The notes beneath the pieces are model-generated. The model had not been told where the DNA came from and made no database searches. It saw nothing but the letters and a program-made list of their open reading frames with translations. The translations under genes were made by a program, and so were the position numbers. Of a stretch of DNA of 64,000 nucleotides, positions 35,729 to 44,121 are shown one piece after another; the stretch's first letter is position 1; every line of letters starts with the position of its first letter. Source of the DNA: Halorubrum sodomense (GTDB lineage: Archaea; Halobacteriota; Halobacteria; Halobacteriales; Haloferacaceae); the NCBI RefSeq assembly GCF_900111935.1, contig NZ_FOYN01000001.1, positions 372,001-436,000 of the forward strand, written 5' to 3'.

Positions 35729-35846
35729 TCGTCACGGCGTACACCGCGCCGCAGTTCCCGCATTCGACGTGGACCCCGCGGCTGGTCTCGCCGCGGGTGA
35801 ACTCGGAGATCTCCTCCGAACACGAGCACTCGAACTGGACTTCCAT
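35712..35846 (-). CDS. Small zinc protein overlapping the kinase 3' end
   Basis: The 44-residue protein starts MEVQFECSCSEEISEF and has Cys pairs CSC and CGNC, fitting one zinc site, and ends VYAVTITELD. A ttaaat element about 27 nt upstream supports the ATG at 35846 and excludes the longer frame. Its last 17 bp overlap the end of the histidine kinase gene on the other strand. I know it only as a haloarchaeal zinc protein of unknown function. Confidence 0.78.
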   Translation of the reverse strand: MEVQFECSCSEEISEFTRGETSRGVHVECGNCGAVYAVTITELD

Positions 35847-35957
35847 TACCGGACGTATGTACTTCTGATATTTAAAAGAAACCGACGAGGAATCACCGCT
35901 GAAACTCGGTTCCCGTGCTATCACGGCCCACGGATTCCGGCCCGGTCGCCGGCGCCG

Positions 35958-36257
35958 TCAGTCGTCGTCGACGATCACTTCGACGGGGCCGTCGTCGTCC
36001 TCCGCGGCCTCCTCGTCGGCGTCGCCGGCCGGGGCGCCCCCGGCGGACTGCTGCTGGTAGTAGAGCCCGCCCGCGACCGCGAGGACGATCCACGACCGCC
36101 AGTTGGCGAGGTTCAGGGTGTAGCCGATGCCGAACGGCTTCTCGACGAGCATTCCCTTGTCGGGCTGCCAGTACGACGAAAGCAGCCGCCCGAGGCTCGG
36201 ACGCTCGAAGTTGTACGGAATCCCGAGGATCTCTCCGGACGACGGTTTGTCTGCCAT
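35958..36257 (-). CDS. DUF5808-type membrane-associated protein
   Basis: The 99-residue protein has a conserved N-terminal half (SSGEILGIPYNFERPSLG, then WQPDKGMLVEKPFGIGYT) that matches DUF5808, then one hydrophobic helix (WIVLAVAGGLYY) and an acidic tail. The GIPYNFERPS and FGIGYTLNLAN motifs are the family hallmark. Function is unknown. Confidence 0.85.
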   Translation of the reverse strand: MADKPSSGEILGIPYNFERPSLGRLLSSYWQPDKGMLVEKPFGIGYTLNLANWRSWIVLAVAGGLYYQQQSAGGAPAGDADEEAAEDDDGPVEVIVDDD

Positions 36258-36352
36258 ACCCGCTCCTCTGTCCGCCGGCACCATAAATCGTGGCGCAATC
36301 GCTCTCCGATTTCGCCGCGGAGCCCGACTGCCGTCGTCGACCGCGACCGTCG

Positions 36353-38188
36353 TCAGCGATAGCGACCGCGGTCCGCCACGTCTCGAAGCCGGTCGAGGAC
36401 CTCGCCGTCGCCGGCCGCGTCGTATCCGGCCTCGAACGCCGCTATCAGCGGCTCCGGATCGGTCGCGGTCGCTCGGATCGACCCCTCGAACACGTGGAGG
36501 TCCATCGCGTGGTCCTCGACGTGCCCGGTGTGGTAGCCGAGCCCGAAGTCGATGAGGTACGTCTCCGGCGTCGCCTCCGGCCCTCCCACGGACCGCCCCA
36601 CCTTCTCGCCGCCGGGCGACACCCGCACGTTCCGAGTGGTCGGGTCGCCGTGGACGATCCCGGCGCCGTGAAGCCGTGCGAGGTAGCGGCCGACCGCCTC
36701 GATCGGGCGCTCGTCGAGGGCGGCCGCGAGGTCGCGCTCCCCGACGTACCCGAGGGTCAGCGTCGCGTCCGAGAGGTCGACGTCGTACACGAGCGGGGTC
36801 GGGACCCCCGCGCGCCGCGCCTCGCTCGTCAGCCGCGCCTCCGCGACGGTCCGGTCGCGCCTGAGCGTCCGGTCCAGTTCCGGGTGTCGGTACGCCTTCT
36901 CCACGCGCCGCTTGATCACGCGGCGCTCGTCGCCGGTCCCGGTGACCGTGACGGTCGCCTCCGCGCCGCGTCGGTCCGCCTCCGGGTCGCGCTCGGCACC
37001 GTCCGGTTCGCTCCCCCCGCGTTCCCGTGCCACCGACTCGCCCGACCGCCACGTCACCGGCACCTGATCCGGCCGGAAGTCCGGGTCGACCCTCGACTCC
37101 GCGATCGGGATCGTGTCTCCGGAAGCGGCCATCTTCGCGCCCAACACGGCGATCATGCCCGCGTTGTCGCGGAGGAAGCGCGGCTCCGGCGCGTGGAATT
37201 CGGCGCCGCGTGCCTCGCACATCGCGGCCAGCATCTCGCGGAGCCGGTCGTTCTGCGCGACGCCGCCGCCCAACACGAGTTCGTCGGCGCCCGTCAGCGA
37301 CAGCGCGCGCTCCGACACCTCCGTGAGCATCGCGAAGACGTGTTCTTGGAGCGAAAAGCAGATCTCCTCGACGGGGACGCCGTCGTCCGCGGCGTCGTTG
37401 GCGGCCGAGCTGATTCCGGAAAAGGAGAAGTCCATCCCCTTGACGACGTACGGCAGATCGAGGAGGTCGGCGGCGGCGACCGAGCCGGAATTTCCGTTCC
37501 CGTCCCCGTCTCCGACTCTGCTCTCGTCTCCGTCCCCGTCTCTGCTCCTATCCTCGTCCCCGTCTCCGACTCTGCTCCCGTCTCCGTCCCCGTCTCTGCT
37601 CCCGTCCCCGCGTCCGCCCGCGGCCGCCGCGAACTCCGCGGCCGCCGCCTCGACCTTCGGTCCGCCGGGGTGGCTCCACCCGACGTGGCGGGTGAACTTA
37701 TCGAGCGCGTTGCCCACGCCGGCGTCCATCGTCTCACCGAGCACGCGGTATCGACCGTCGTGGTAGCCGAGCAGGTGCGCGTTCGCCCCCGAGGCGTTCA
37801 GACACACGGGGTTGTCGAAGCCGGAGCGGTGGCGACCGATCTCTAAGTGCGCCACCATGTGGTTGACGCCGACGAGCGGCACCGACAGCGTCCCGGCGAG
37901 CGCCCGCGCCGCTGTCCCGACGATTCGGAGGCAGGGCCCGAGTCCCGGGCCGCGAGAGAAGGCGACCGCGTCGACCGCGTTCGGGCCGTATTCCGCCTCG
38001 GCCGCGGTCAACACGTCGTCGACGACTTCGGGGATCGCCTCCGACATGTGTTCGGCGGCCTCTCGCGGGTGAATGCCGCCGCTGTCCGGTTCGTATGGGT
38101 CGGATTCGATGAGAACTGCGTCGGTCTCGGCGTCGTACAGCGCGGCGCTCGCGCACCACGCGGTACCCTCGATGCCGAGAACGCGCAT
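36353..38188 (-). CDS. kae1-bud32: Kae1-Bud32 fusion: tRNA threonylcarbamoyladenosine synthase and its kinase
   Basis: This fused KEOPS component makes t6A37 in tRNAs reading ANN codons. Residues 1-390 are Kae1, with the metal-binding HMVAHLE near 110, CLNASGANAH near 129 and DFSFSGISSA near 254. Residues from about 430 are Bud32, with HGDPTTRN near 522 and IDFGLGYHTGH near 553. The 611 residues exceed the usual 520-550 because of an Asp/Gly-rich insert at about 191-236 and a long acidic linker between domains. S24e precedes it by 9 bp on the same strand. Confidence 0.97.
   Translation of the reverse strand: MRVLGIEGTAWCASAALYDAETDAVLIESDPYEPDSGGIHPREAAEHMSEAIPEVVDDVLTAAEAEYGPNAVDAVAFSRGPGLGPCLRIVGTAARALAGTLSVPLVGVNHMVAHLEIGRHRSGFDNPVCLNASGANAHLLGYHDGRYRVLGETMDAGVGNALDKFTRHVGWSHPGGPKVEAAAAEFAAAAGGRGDGSRDGDGDGSRVGDGDEDRSRDGDGDESRVGDGDGNGNSGSVAAADLLDLPYVVKGMDFSFSGISSAANDAADDGVPVEEICFSLQEHVFAMLTEVSERALSLTGADELVLGGGVAQNDRLREMLAAMCEARGAEFHAPEPRFLRDNAGMIAVLGAKMAASGDTIPIAESRVDPDFRPDQVPVTWRSGESVARERGGSEPDGAERDPEADRRGAEATVTVTGTGDERRVIKRRVEKAYRHPELDRTLRRDRTVAEARLTSEARRAGVPTPLVYDVDLSDATLTLGYVGERDLAAALDERPIEAVGRYLARLHGAGIVHGDPTTRNVRVSPGGEKVGRSVGGPEATPETYLIDFGLGYHTGHVEDHAMDLHVFEGSIRATATDPEPLIAAFEAGYDAAGDGEVLDRLRDVADRGRYR
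37481..37618. repeat. In-frame 54-bp duplication inside kae1
   Basis: The tract encodes about 46 residues of Asp, Gly, Ser and Arg. Within it a 54-bp unit (18 residues, SRDGDGDGSRVGDGDEDR) is repeated, the two copies starting near 37511 and 37565, and each unit is itself made of cgtctc- and cgtccc-type hexamers. Because 54 is a multiple of three the frame is kept. It lies between the KVEAAAAEF helix and the YVVKGMDFSFSG active-site segment. Confidence 0.85.
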
Positions 38189-38197
38189 CCGGCGGCG

Positions 38198-38506
38198 TCA
38201 GGCCTCTTCGGCGTCCGCGTCGGCCTCGTCGCCGATCTTGTTGCGTTCGAGCATGTGGTCCTGCTCGACGTCCAGCGCGTCGGCGGCCGAGTCGTACACC
38301 TTCGCGTAGCCGACCGTCTTGCGCATCCCGAACTTCGTGTCGAGCTCGTGGACGACGACCTCCTCGGAGTCCTTGTCGAGCTTGGCCGCCAGCGAGTCGC
38401 GGACCGACAGCCGCGAGGGAGTGGCCTCCTCGTGCGTCGTCTCGAAACGGATGTCCGTTCGGTGCAACATCGGGTTCTCGTCCTCGGAGATGATATCGAC
38501 GTCCAT
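38198..38506 (-). CDS. rps24e: 30S ribosomal protein S24e
   Basis: The 102-residue protein starts MDVDIISEDENPMLHR and has RDSLAAKLDKDSEEVVVHEL and TKFGMRKTVGYAKVYDSA, as in archaeal S24e, plus a typical acidic tail. A gatatac box about 25 nt upstream marks the promoter of the S24e-kae1 unit. In most archaea the next gene is S27ae; here kae1 follows after only 9 bp. Confidence 0.97.
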   Translation of the reverse strand: MDVDIISEDENPMLHRTDIRFETTHEEATPSRLSVRDSLAAKLDKDSEEVVVHELDTKFGMRKTVGYAKVYDSAADALDVEQDHMLERNKIGDEADADAEEA

Positions 38507-38655
38507 GGTTCAGTTGGGCGTATATCCCCCCGAAAGCTGTAAAAGGATTTCGAAGCGGGGGTGTCGCCGCCGAACCGTCCGCCGACCGTCGACCGAACGC
38601 CCCGTTCGGCGTCAGGGTTTCACTTCTCCGGGCCGTGGGTTGCGTTACCACGTGG

Positions 38656-39240
38656 ATGTCCGACGACCCCCGATTCGACCCGACCGAGCGCTCGGAGTAC
38701 GAGCTCACCAGGTCGGCCAACGTCATCGTCCCGATGCCGCCGCTCCGAAAGGCTCGGATCTGCGGCGCGCTGGCGCTCCTCGGCTCGCTCGCCGCCCCGG
38801 TCGTCGCGACCCTCCCCGCGGCCGTCCGGGAGGCGAACTTCGCGGGGCCGCCGGTCACGACCTCTCTCGGCGTCGCGGCCGTCGCGCTCGCCGGCACCGT
38901 CGCGGCCGGCCTCGCCGGCCTCGGGCTCGTCGCGCTCCACCGGCGCCTCGCGCGCGGCCCCGAGCCGACGGACGACGCGGTCTGGTCGTTCCTCGCGATG
39001 GAGGACGCGCTCACGGGGGTCGGGTTCGTCACCGGCGGCCTCGGTGTCGGCGTCGGCCTCGCCCTGCTGGCGAGTGGGCACTGGGGCGTCGAGGCGCTCG
39101 CCGGGCTCCGGCGCAGCGGCGTCGAGCCGTACCTCTCCGTCTCGACGGTCCCGGTGACGCCGCGGCTGGTGACCGGGGTCGGGCTGGTGGCCGGGCTCGC
39201 CGTCCTCGCGGCGACCGTCGTCGCCGTCGACCGCGAGTGA
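38656..39240 (+). CDS. Four-helix membrane protein of unknown function
   Basis: This 194-residue protein has a soluble start (MSDDPRFDPTERSEYELTRS) and four hydrophobic helices, about residues 35-54, 65-93, 112-140 and 170-192. I recognise no family. It sits on the plus strand in the middle of a minus-strand archaeal gene cluster, between S24e and the dephospho-CoA kinase, so it looks inserted relative to the usual order. Codon use is like its neighbours. Confidence 0.75.
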   Translation: MSDDPRFDPTERSEYELTRSANVIVPMPPLRKARICGALALLGSLAAPVVATLPAAVREANFAGPPVTTSLGVAAVALAGTVAAGLAGLGLVALHRRLARGPEPTDDAVWSFLAMEDALTGVGFVTGGLGVGVGLALLASGHWGVEALAGLRRSGVEPYLSVSTVPVTPRLVTGVGLVAGLAVLAATVVAVDRE

Positions 39241-39257
39241 CGCCGACCGGCCGTCCC

Positions 39258-39881
39258 CTACTCCCCGTCGCCGTCGTCGAACCCGTCCGGGTCGACGCCG
39301 AGAACGTCGTACGCGGCCGCCGTGTCGCCTGCCAGCCCCTCGAACAGGTCCCGCGCCCGCCGACGGGCCTCGGACGTGACCGCGACCCGGACCATCCCCT
39401 CGCCGGGCTGGCCGTAGACGACCGTCGACCCGAGCGGCGCCGCCAGCATCGCCGGCAGCGCCGCCAGGTCCTCCTCGCCGGCCACCTCGATCGTCACCGG
39501 CTCGTCCGTCGCGAGCGCCTCGGCGAGCGCGCCGAGCAGCGCCGCCGACAGCGCGGCAGCCGGGTTCCCGACGGGAATGCGCCGCTCCTCCGTGGCCGCG
39601 AGCGCGGTCTCGATCTCCTCGCGAACCGCCTCGCGCTCCGTCTTCCCGTCGACCAGCGCGACGTCCGGGACGCGACCGGCCTCCCGGAGGTGGTAGGTGA
39701 CCACGTCGCCGACCGCGATCAGCTGTGGGGGCCCCTCCTCCGGCGAGCCGTGTCGCTCGCGGGTCTCGTCGACGCCATCTAGAAGGGCGGCGGCGTCCGT
39801 CGTCACCGGTCCCAGCGGCTCCTTGAATGCGTCGCGCAGCGATTCGGGCAGCGTGACAAGCGGGTCAGGTGCGTCGGTCAT
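39258..39881 (-). CDS. GTP-dependent dephospho-CoA kinase (DUF359 family)
   Basis: This archaeal enzyme makes the last step of coenzyme A synthesis with GTP. The 207-residue protein has LPESLRDAFKEPLG near residue 10, LIAVGDVVTYHLRE near 53, DVALVDGKTERE near 73 and RIPVGNPAAALS near 100, matching the DUF359 family, in which the Asp of the VDGK motif is catalytic. It follows spt4 in the same direction, as in many archaea. Confidence 0.93.
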   Translation of the reverse strand: MTDAPDPLVTLPESLRDAFKEPLGPVTTDAAALLDGVDETRERHGSPEEGPPQLIAVGDVVTYHLREAGRVPDVALVDGKTEREAVREEIETALAATEERRIPVGNPAAALSAALLGALAEALATDEPVTIEVAGEEDLAALPAMLAAPLGSTVVYGQPGEGMVRVAVTSEARRRARDLFEGLAGDTAAAYDVLGVDPDGFDDGDGE

Positions 39882-39907
39882 CGGTTCCTCCGGCGTCGCC
39901 GCGTGGG

Positions 39908-40105
39908 TTACCGGACCTTGAGCGCGTACGCGCCCGCCTCGGAGACGTTCATCTCCTCGGCGATCTGGCTGTCCGCGGGCTTGGTGATGATGACGTAGCC
40001 CGCCCAGTCCTCCGTCAGCGACGACGACCCGCAGAGCGCGCAGGTCTGGGCGTCCGGGTCGTTGACGTGGTGACACTCGCGACACGCCAGGCGGTCCTCG
40101 GCCAT
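39908..40105 (-). CDS. spt4: Transcription elongation factor Spt4
   Basis: Spt4 pairs with Spt5 on RNA polymerase and promotes elongation. The 65-residue zinc protein has CRECHHVND and CALCGSSSLTEDWAGYV, with the SQIAEEM helix near the end. Its start codon overlaps the rpo7 stop by one base, so both are in one transcript. Confidence 0.96.
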   Translation of the reverse strand: MAEDRLACRECHHVNDPDAQTCALCGSSSLTEDWAGYVIITKPADSQIAEEMNVSEAGAYALKVR

Positions 40106-40680
40106 CAGTCGGCCTCCTCACCGGTCTGTTCGCGGTGTTTCCGCTGCCCCTCGAGCCAGTCGTGTTTGCCGAGGCCCGGCTGTTTCGCCGTGAGCCCGAT
40201 CTTCGAGTCGCGCGGGTTGCGCTCGTCGATGCTCTTGGTGACGACGCGGACGCGCACGGCGTCGTCGACGCCGAGCGTCTTGTCCGAGTCCGACGAGGCG
40301 AGCTGCTGGTTCGCGCCGTCGAACGTGAGGTACTCGTCGGTGATCTGCGAGACGTGGAGCAGCCCGTCCACCGGGCCGATCCCGACGAAGGCCCCGAACT
40401 CCACCGTCTCGACGACGGTGCCGTCCGCGACCTCCTGCATGTCGGGGTCGTAAGTGAGCGCGTCGAACTCCGCCTCGTAGTAGACGCCGGGGCGGTTGTG
40501 TAACACCGCGCCATCGCCGATGTCGTGAACCTCGATGACGCTCACGACGCTGCCGACGTCCTCGTCCATCCGTCCTTCCAGCTTGTCTTGAAGCAGCGCT
40601 TTCACCCGCTCGTCGGTGACGTCCGCCAGGTGCTTCGGCGGGACCTCGACCGTGTCCTTGAGTCGAACTCGTTTGTACAT
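40105..40680 (-). CDS. rpo7: RNA polymerase subunit Rpo7 (RpoE')
   Basis: Rpo7 forms the RNA polymerase stalk with Rpo4 and binds nascent RNA. The 191-residue protein has the N-terminal tip domain (MYKRVRLKDTVEVPPKHL) and an S1/OB domain (GTVVETVEFGAFVGIGPVDG near residue 83). The C-terminus is basic and hydrophilic. Rpo4 is not in this window. Confidence 0.97.
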   Translation of the reverse strand: MYKRVRLKDTVEVPPKHLADVTDERVKALLQDKLEGRMDEDVGSVVSVIEVHDIGDGAVLHNRPGVYYEAEFDALTYDPDMQEVADGTVVETVEFGAFVGIGPVDGLLHVSQITDEYLTFDGANQQLASSDSDKTLGVDDAVRVRVVTKSIDERNPRDSKIGLTAKQPGLGKHDWLEGQRKHREQTGEEAD

Positions 40681-40701
40681 GTTGTTGGTTGTCCGCGGCC
40701 G

Positions 40702-41172
40702 CTAGGGTTCCGTTATCGCCAGTGTGTTCCGACCCCTTAAACCGATTACTGGTGCGTCCGCGGCCAGCACCCGGTTCGCGAGGGGTCCGTCGACCGTGAC
40801 GACGGCGTCGACCCGGCCGGCCGCGGCCAGGGCGACGAGCGCGTCGTCGGCGTACGATTCGTTCGTTGCCACCGTCTCCGCCCGCTCCGCGAGGTCCGCG
40901 CCCACGCTCGCGGCGGTCGCCGCCGCGCCGTTGCCGCCCTGGAGGCCGTCGAGTTCCGCGATCACCGCCGCCGGAACGACGACTTCGTAGCCCCCGAGGA
41001 GCCGATCCAACTCCTCGAACAGTCGGAGATCGGCCTCGACCGGGGCCATCAGGGCGCTCGCGTCGAGCGCGATGACCGGAATTCCCTCGGAGCCGTCTCC
41101 CGCGAGGCCCTCGGCGCGCGCGTCGCCCGCGGGGCTCGACTCCGGACGGTCCGCGCGGGCGTCGTCGGCCAC
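40702..41172 (-). CDS. PIN-domain protein of the archaeal rRNA-maturation type
   Basis: The 156-residue protein has a disordered start and then a PIN nuclease fold: VIALDASALMAP (first acidic residue), VVVPAAVIAELDGL (second), NESYADDALVALA (third) and AVVTVDGPLANRV (fourth). The acidic quartet is complete, so it is probably an active RNase. Its conserved place between aIF2-gamma and rpo7 and its likeness to Fcf1/Utp24-like proteins suggest a role in rRNA processing; this is inference. Confidence 0.88.
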   Translation of the reverse strand: MADDARADRPESSPAGDARAEGLAGDGSEGIPVIALDASALMAPVEADLRLFEELDRLLGGYEVVVPAAVIAELDGLQGGNGAAATAASVGADLAERAETVATNESYADDALVALAAAGRVDAVVTVDGPLANRVLAADAPVIGLRGRNTLAITEP

Positions 41173-41173
41173 G

Positions 41174-42418
41174 CTACGTCAGCGTCCCGACGCCGATGAG
41201 TCGCCAGCGCGCGCCGACGCGCCGGTTGATCGCGATCTGGGCGCCCGCCTCCGCGCAGACCGGCCGTTTGAGGCTCACTTCGCACTCGCCGTCGCGCGCG
41301 CTCGTCACGGCGCCGACCGTCGTCGCCGTGCCCACCGTGAGCATCAGGGGCTCTCCGGTGCTGATCTCCTCGATGTCGCTCTCGCCGCTCTCGTCGTCCT
41401 CCTTGCCGACGACGCGGTCGAGGAGGTCGACCGTCATCTCGAACTCCTCGCGAGTCGGCGGGAGCGTCCCCGGTTCGCCGGCGACCTGGCCGGCGAGGGC
41501 GTCGCCCTTCGTCAGGCTCGGGTCGAGCCCCGTTCCGACGCCCAAGAGTCCGCCGGGGCGGGCGGTCTCGACGTCGTTGCTGCCGGCCTGGAGCGACCGG
41601 ACGGTCGTCTCCAGCGGCCGCCACTCGGTCTGGCCCTCCTCGTCGACCTCGCGCCCCGGTCGGATCTCCAGCCCGTCGCCGACCGACAGCTCGCCGCGGA
41701 CCAGCGAGCCGCCGACGACGCCGCCCTTGAGGTCCTCGGCGCTCGCGCCCGGACGGTTGATGTCGAACGAGCGGGCCGCGTACATCCGGGCGCTCTCGTC
41801 CGGGTCGCGGTCCGGGGTCGGGATCTCGGACTCGACCGCGTCGATGAGGAGGTCCATGTTGACCTCCTGTTGGGCCGACACGGGGACGATCGGCGCGTCC
41901 TCCGCGACGGTGCCCTCGACGAACTCCCGGATCTGCTCGTAGTTGTCGACGGCGCGGTCGCGGTCGACCAGGTCGACCTTGTTCTGCGCGATGACGATGT
42001 TCTCGATCCCGATGAGATCGAGCGCCATCAGGTGTTCTTCCGTCTGGGCCTGCGGGACGTCCTCGGTCGCGCTCACGACGAGGACCGCCCCGTCCATGAT
42101 CGAGGCGCCCGAGAGCATCGTCGCCATCAGCGTCTCGTGGCCGGGCGCGTCGACGAACGACACCGTGCGGACCGGCTCGCTCGCGGAGCCGTCCTCGCAC
42201 TCCTCGTCGACGGTGTAACACTCGGGCTCGTCGACGCCGGGACAGCGGCGGAACGTCGCATCCGCGTACCCCAGCCGGATCGAGATGCCGCGTTTCATCT
42301 CCTCGCTGTGCTGGTCGGTCCACGAGCCGGACAACGCCTGTACCAGCGTGGTCTTCCCGTGGTCGACGTGACCGACGAGACCGATGTTCACCTCCGGTTG
42401 TGTGTTGGCTTCAGTCAC
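41174..42418 (-). CDS. eif2g: Translation initiation factor aIF2 subunit gamma
   Basis: This GTPase carries initiator Met-tRNA to the 30S subunit. The 414-residue protein has G1 [10 protein letters not shown] near residue 15, the zinc segment ([16 protein letters not shown]) near 59, G3 DAPGHE near 92 and NKVDL near 146, followed by two beta-barrel domains. The start is GTG. A GGAGG motif lies 7 nt upstream, and it starts the conserved eif2g-PIN-rpo7-spt4-DUF359 block. Confidence 0.98.
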   Translation of the reverse strand: MTEANTQPEVNIGLVGHVDHGKTTLVQALSGSWTDQHSEEMKRGISIRLGYADATFRRCPGVDEPECYTVDEECEDGSASEPVRTVSFVDAPGHETLMATMLSGASIMDGAVLVVSATEDVPQAQTEEHLMALDLIGIENIVIAQNKVDLVDRDRAVDNYEQIREFVEGTVAEDAPIVPVSAQQEVNMDLLIDAVESEIPTPDRDPDESARMYAARSFDINRPGASAEDLKGGVVGGSLVRGELSVGDGLEIRPGREVDEEGQTEWRPLETTVRSLQAGSNDVETARPGGLLGVGTGLDPSLTKGDALAGQVAGEPGTLPPTREEFEMTVDLLDRVVGKEDDESGESDIEEISTGEPLMLTVGTATTVGAVTSARDGECEVSLKRPVCAEAGAQIAINRRVGARWRLIGVGTLT

Positions 42419-42425
42419 TGTTGAA

Positions 42426-42430
42426 CCTCC
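42426..42430 (-). promoter_or_regulatory. Shine-Dalgarno motif of eif2g
   Basis: On the minus strand a GGAGG lies 7 nt before the GTG start. A TATA-like box at 42470-42476 would give a leader of about 30 nt that includes it, whereas a closer box at 42443-42447 would make the transcript leaderless. The motif supports the GTG as start. Confidence 0.5.
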
Positions 42431-42560
42431 TAACGGAGCAGTCTTATGCGAATTTCGCCCCGTGCGAGTGATAAAGTTGCTGTTATCGTAGCGTCAGCGT
42501 CGCCGGTGACGGCGGCCGTCTGAGCGGCGCGCCCGCGAGGAGCCGGCCCCGCGCCGACTC

Positions 42561-42652
42561 CGCGGCGCGGCCCCGCCTCGACGCGTTACCGTGCCGACCC
42601 CGCGGCGCGGTCCCGCCTCGACGCGTTACCGTGTCGGTCCCGCCTCGACGCG
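42561..42652. repeat. 40-bp tandem repeat across the 3' end of a membrane-protein gene
   Basis: Two near-identical 40-bp copies begin at 42561 and 42601 (ccgcctcgacgcgttaccgt is shared), and a partial third copy of 15 bp begins at 42638. The repeat covers the last codons and the stop codon (42626-42628) of the minus-strand gene and the space after it. Confidence 0.85.
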
Positions 42653-43456
42653 TCCGTGCCGATCGAGGCGCGGCAGGAACTCGCCGAGCCCTTCGAGGAG
42701 CGCGTCCTCGTCGCTGATCCGTTCCCGCTCGAAGGTCCGGGCGGGGAGGTACCACCGCGAGCGGACGAGTTCGATCCGCTCGTCGGTCACCCGGTACCCG
42801 TCGAGGTCGTCCCAGCCCGTGACCGCCCGGTCGACGCGGAGCCCCTCGTCGGTCACGGCCACCTCCGAACCGTCGTCTCCGAAGAGGAGGAGGAACGTCG
42901 TCGAGACGCCGCCGAACGCCGGCCAGACCGCTTCGAAGCCGCCGTCGACCGTCACCGCGAGGAACGCGGCGACGGCCACGAGCGAGCCGGCGAGGACCGC
43001 GCCGCCGGCGAGGACCGGCCAGTCCCGCCCCTCGTCGTCGGTCCCGCCGACGGTGACGACCGCCACCTCCGTCGCGGCCTCGCGGACGCGCCGGCTCCGA
43101 AGGACCGCGCCGCCCACCGGAACGCCGATCCCGGGGAGCACGGCGAGGAGCCCGACCGCGGCGACGCGCGCCGCGGCGGACCCGGGAGTCGTCGCCAAGA
43201 CCATGTACGGTAGGTAGGCGAGCGCCGGGACGACCGAGGCGACCGCCACGGGTAGCGTCGCGGCGGCGCCCGCGATGTCGTCGATCCGCCGAGCGGCGAC
43301 CGCGACGACGACGGCGACGACGGCGCCGGCCGCGGCGAGCGCGGGAATCCGTGTCACACTCAGCGCGGGCGACCGGCCCGACAGCGCGAGGGCTGGCGTC
43401 GCGACCGTCGCGACGTACGTCCCGATGAGGGCTTCGAGGGCCCGTCGCTCTCGCAT
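42626..43456 (-). CDS. Membrane protein of unknown function with C-terminal PH-like domain
   Basis: The 276-residue protein has about five hydrophobic segments up to residue 175, then a soluble part (TDEGLRVDRAVTGWDDLDGY and RIELVRSRWYLPARTF) whose strand pattern recalls bacterial PH-like (YdbT/YcxB) domains; this is a weak resemblance. The ATG at 43456 excludes the longer frame upstream. The final residues are encoded by the 40-bp repeat. Function is unknown. Confidence 0.72.
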   Translation of the reverse strand: MRERRALEALIGTYVATVATPALALSGRSPALSVTRIPALAAAGAVVAVVVAVAARRIDDIAGAAATLPVAVASVVPALAYLPYMVLATTPGSAAARVAAVGLLAVLPGIGVPVGGAVLRSRRVREAATEVAVVTVGGTDDEGRDWPVLAGGAVLAGSLVAVAAFLAVTVDGGFEAVWPAFGGVSTTFLLLFGDDGSEVAVTDEGLRVDRAVTGWDDLDGYRVTDERIELVRSRWYLPARTFERERISDEDALLEGLGEFLPRLDRHGRVEAGPTR

Positions 43457-43593
43457 ACCGCCCCGTTCGGGCGCGACCGCAAAAAATCGTCCCGTCGGCG
43501 CCGAACGCGCGCGAGGCCCGGCAGGACCCGTCGCCCGGAAGAGAGCGCACGTCCGACGCGACTTTACACCCCACTCGCCTACCACCGCTCGAC

Positions 43594-44085
43594 ATGGGAT
43601 ACGCGTGCCCCGTCTGCGACACGCCGCAGCGCGACGGCGAACACCTCGCGCACCACCTCGCGTTCACGGCGATGCTCCACGGCGGCGACCACGAGTCGTG
43701 GCTCGACGAGCGCGTCGACGACTGGAGCGAGCGGGAACCGACGGCGCTCGCCGCCGAGGTGACGCCGCACGCCGAGGACGCCGAGTACGACGAGGTGTTC
43801 GAGGACACCGTCCCGCGCGGCCGCCCGGACGTGGGGATGGGCTCGGGCGGAGAGGCGGCCTCCTCGGACCACGGCCACGACCACGGTCGCGGCTCCGCTC
43901 ACGACCACGGCGCCGACCCGGATCCCGCCCCCGACGCGGGCGTCCCGGACCCCGACGCGGTCGACGACCCGACCGTCGCCGAGGCGCTCCGCGAAGCGCG
44001 CGAGCTGACCCGGGAGGGGGCCGCGGACGACGGCGACGCGGGCGCGGAAGACGAAGCGGACGACGCCGACGCCCCCGACTCGTAG
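43594..44085 (+). CDS. DUF5810-type protein with zinc-binding start
   Basis: The 163-residue protein begins with MGYACPVCDTPQRDGEHLAHHL, a CPVC plus two His that look like a zinc site, then HESWLDERVDDW. The rest is acidic and His-rich (DHGHDHGRGSAHDHG near residue 92), probably disordered. It matches the haloarchaeal DUF5810 family and is followed 36 bp later by its usual companion, a DUF5809-type gene. The His-rich tract could bind metal. Confidence 0.82.
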   Translation: MGYACPVCDTPQRDGEHLAHHLAFTAMLHGGDHESWLDERVDDWSEREPTALAAEVTPHAEDAEYDEVFEDTVPRGRPDVGMGSGGEAASSDHGHDHGRGSAHDHGADPDPAPDAGVPDPDAVDDPTVAEALREARELTREGAADDGDAGAEDEADDADAPDS

Positions 44086-44121
44086 CGGAACGCCCTTCCC
44101 GCCCCTCGGCCAACTCCGGGC

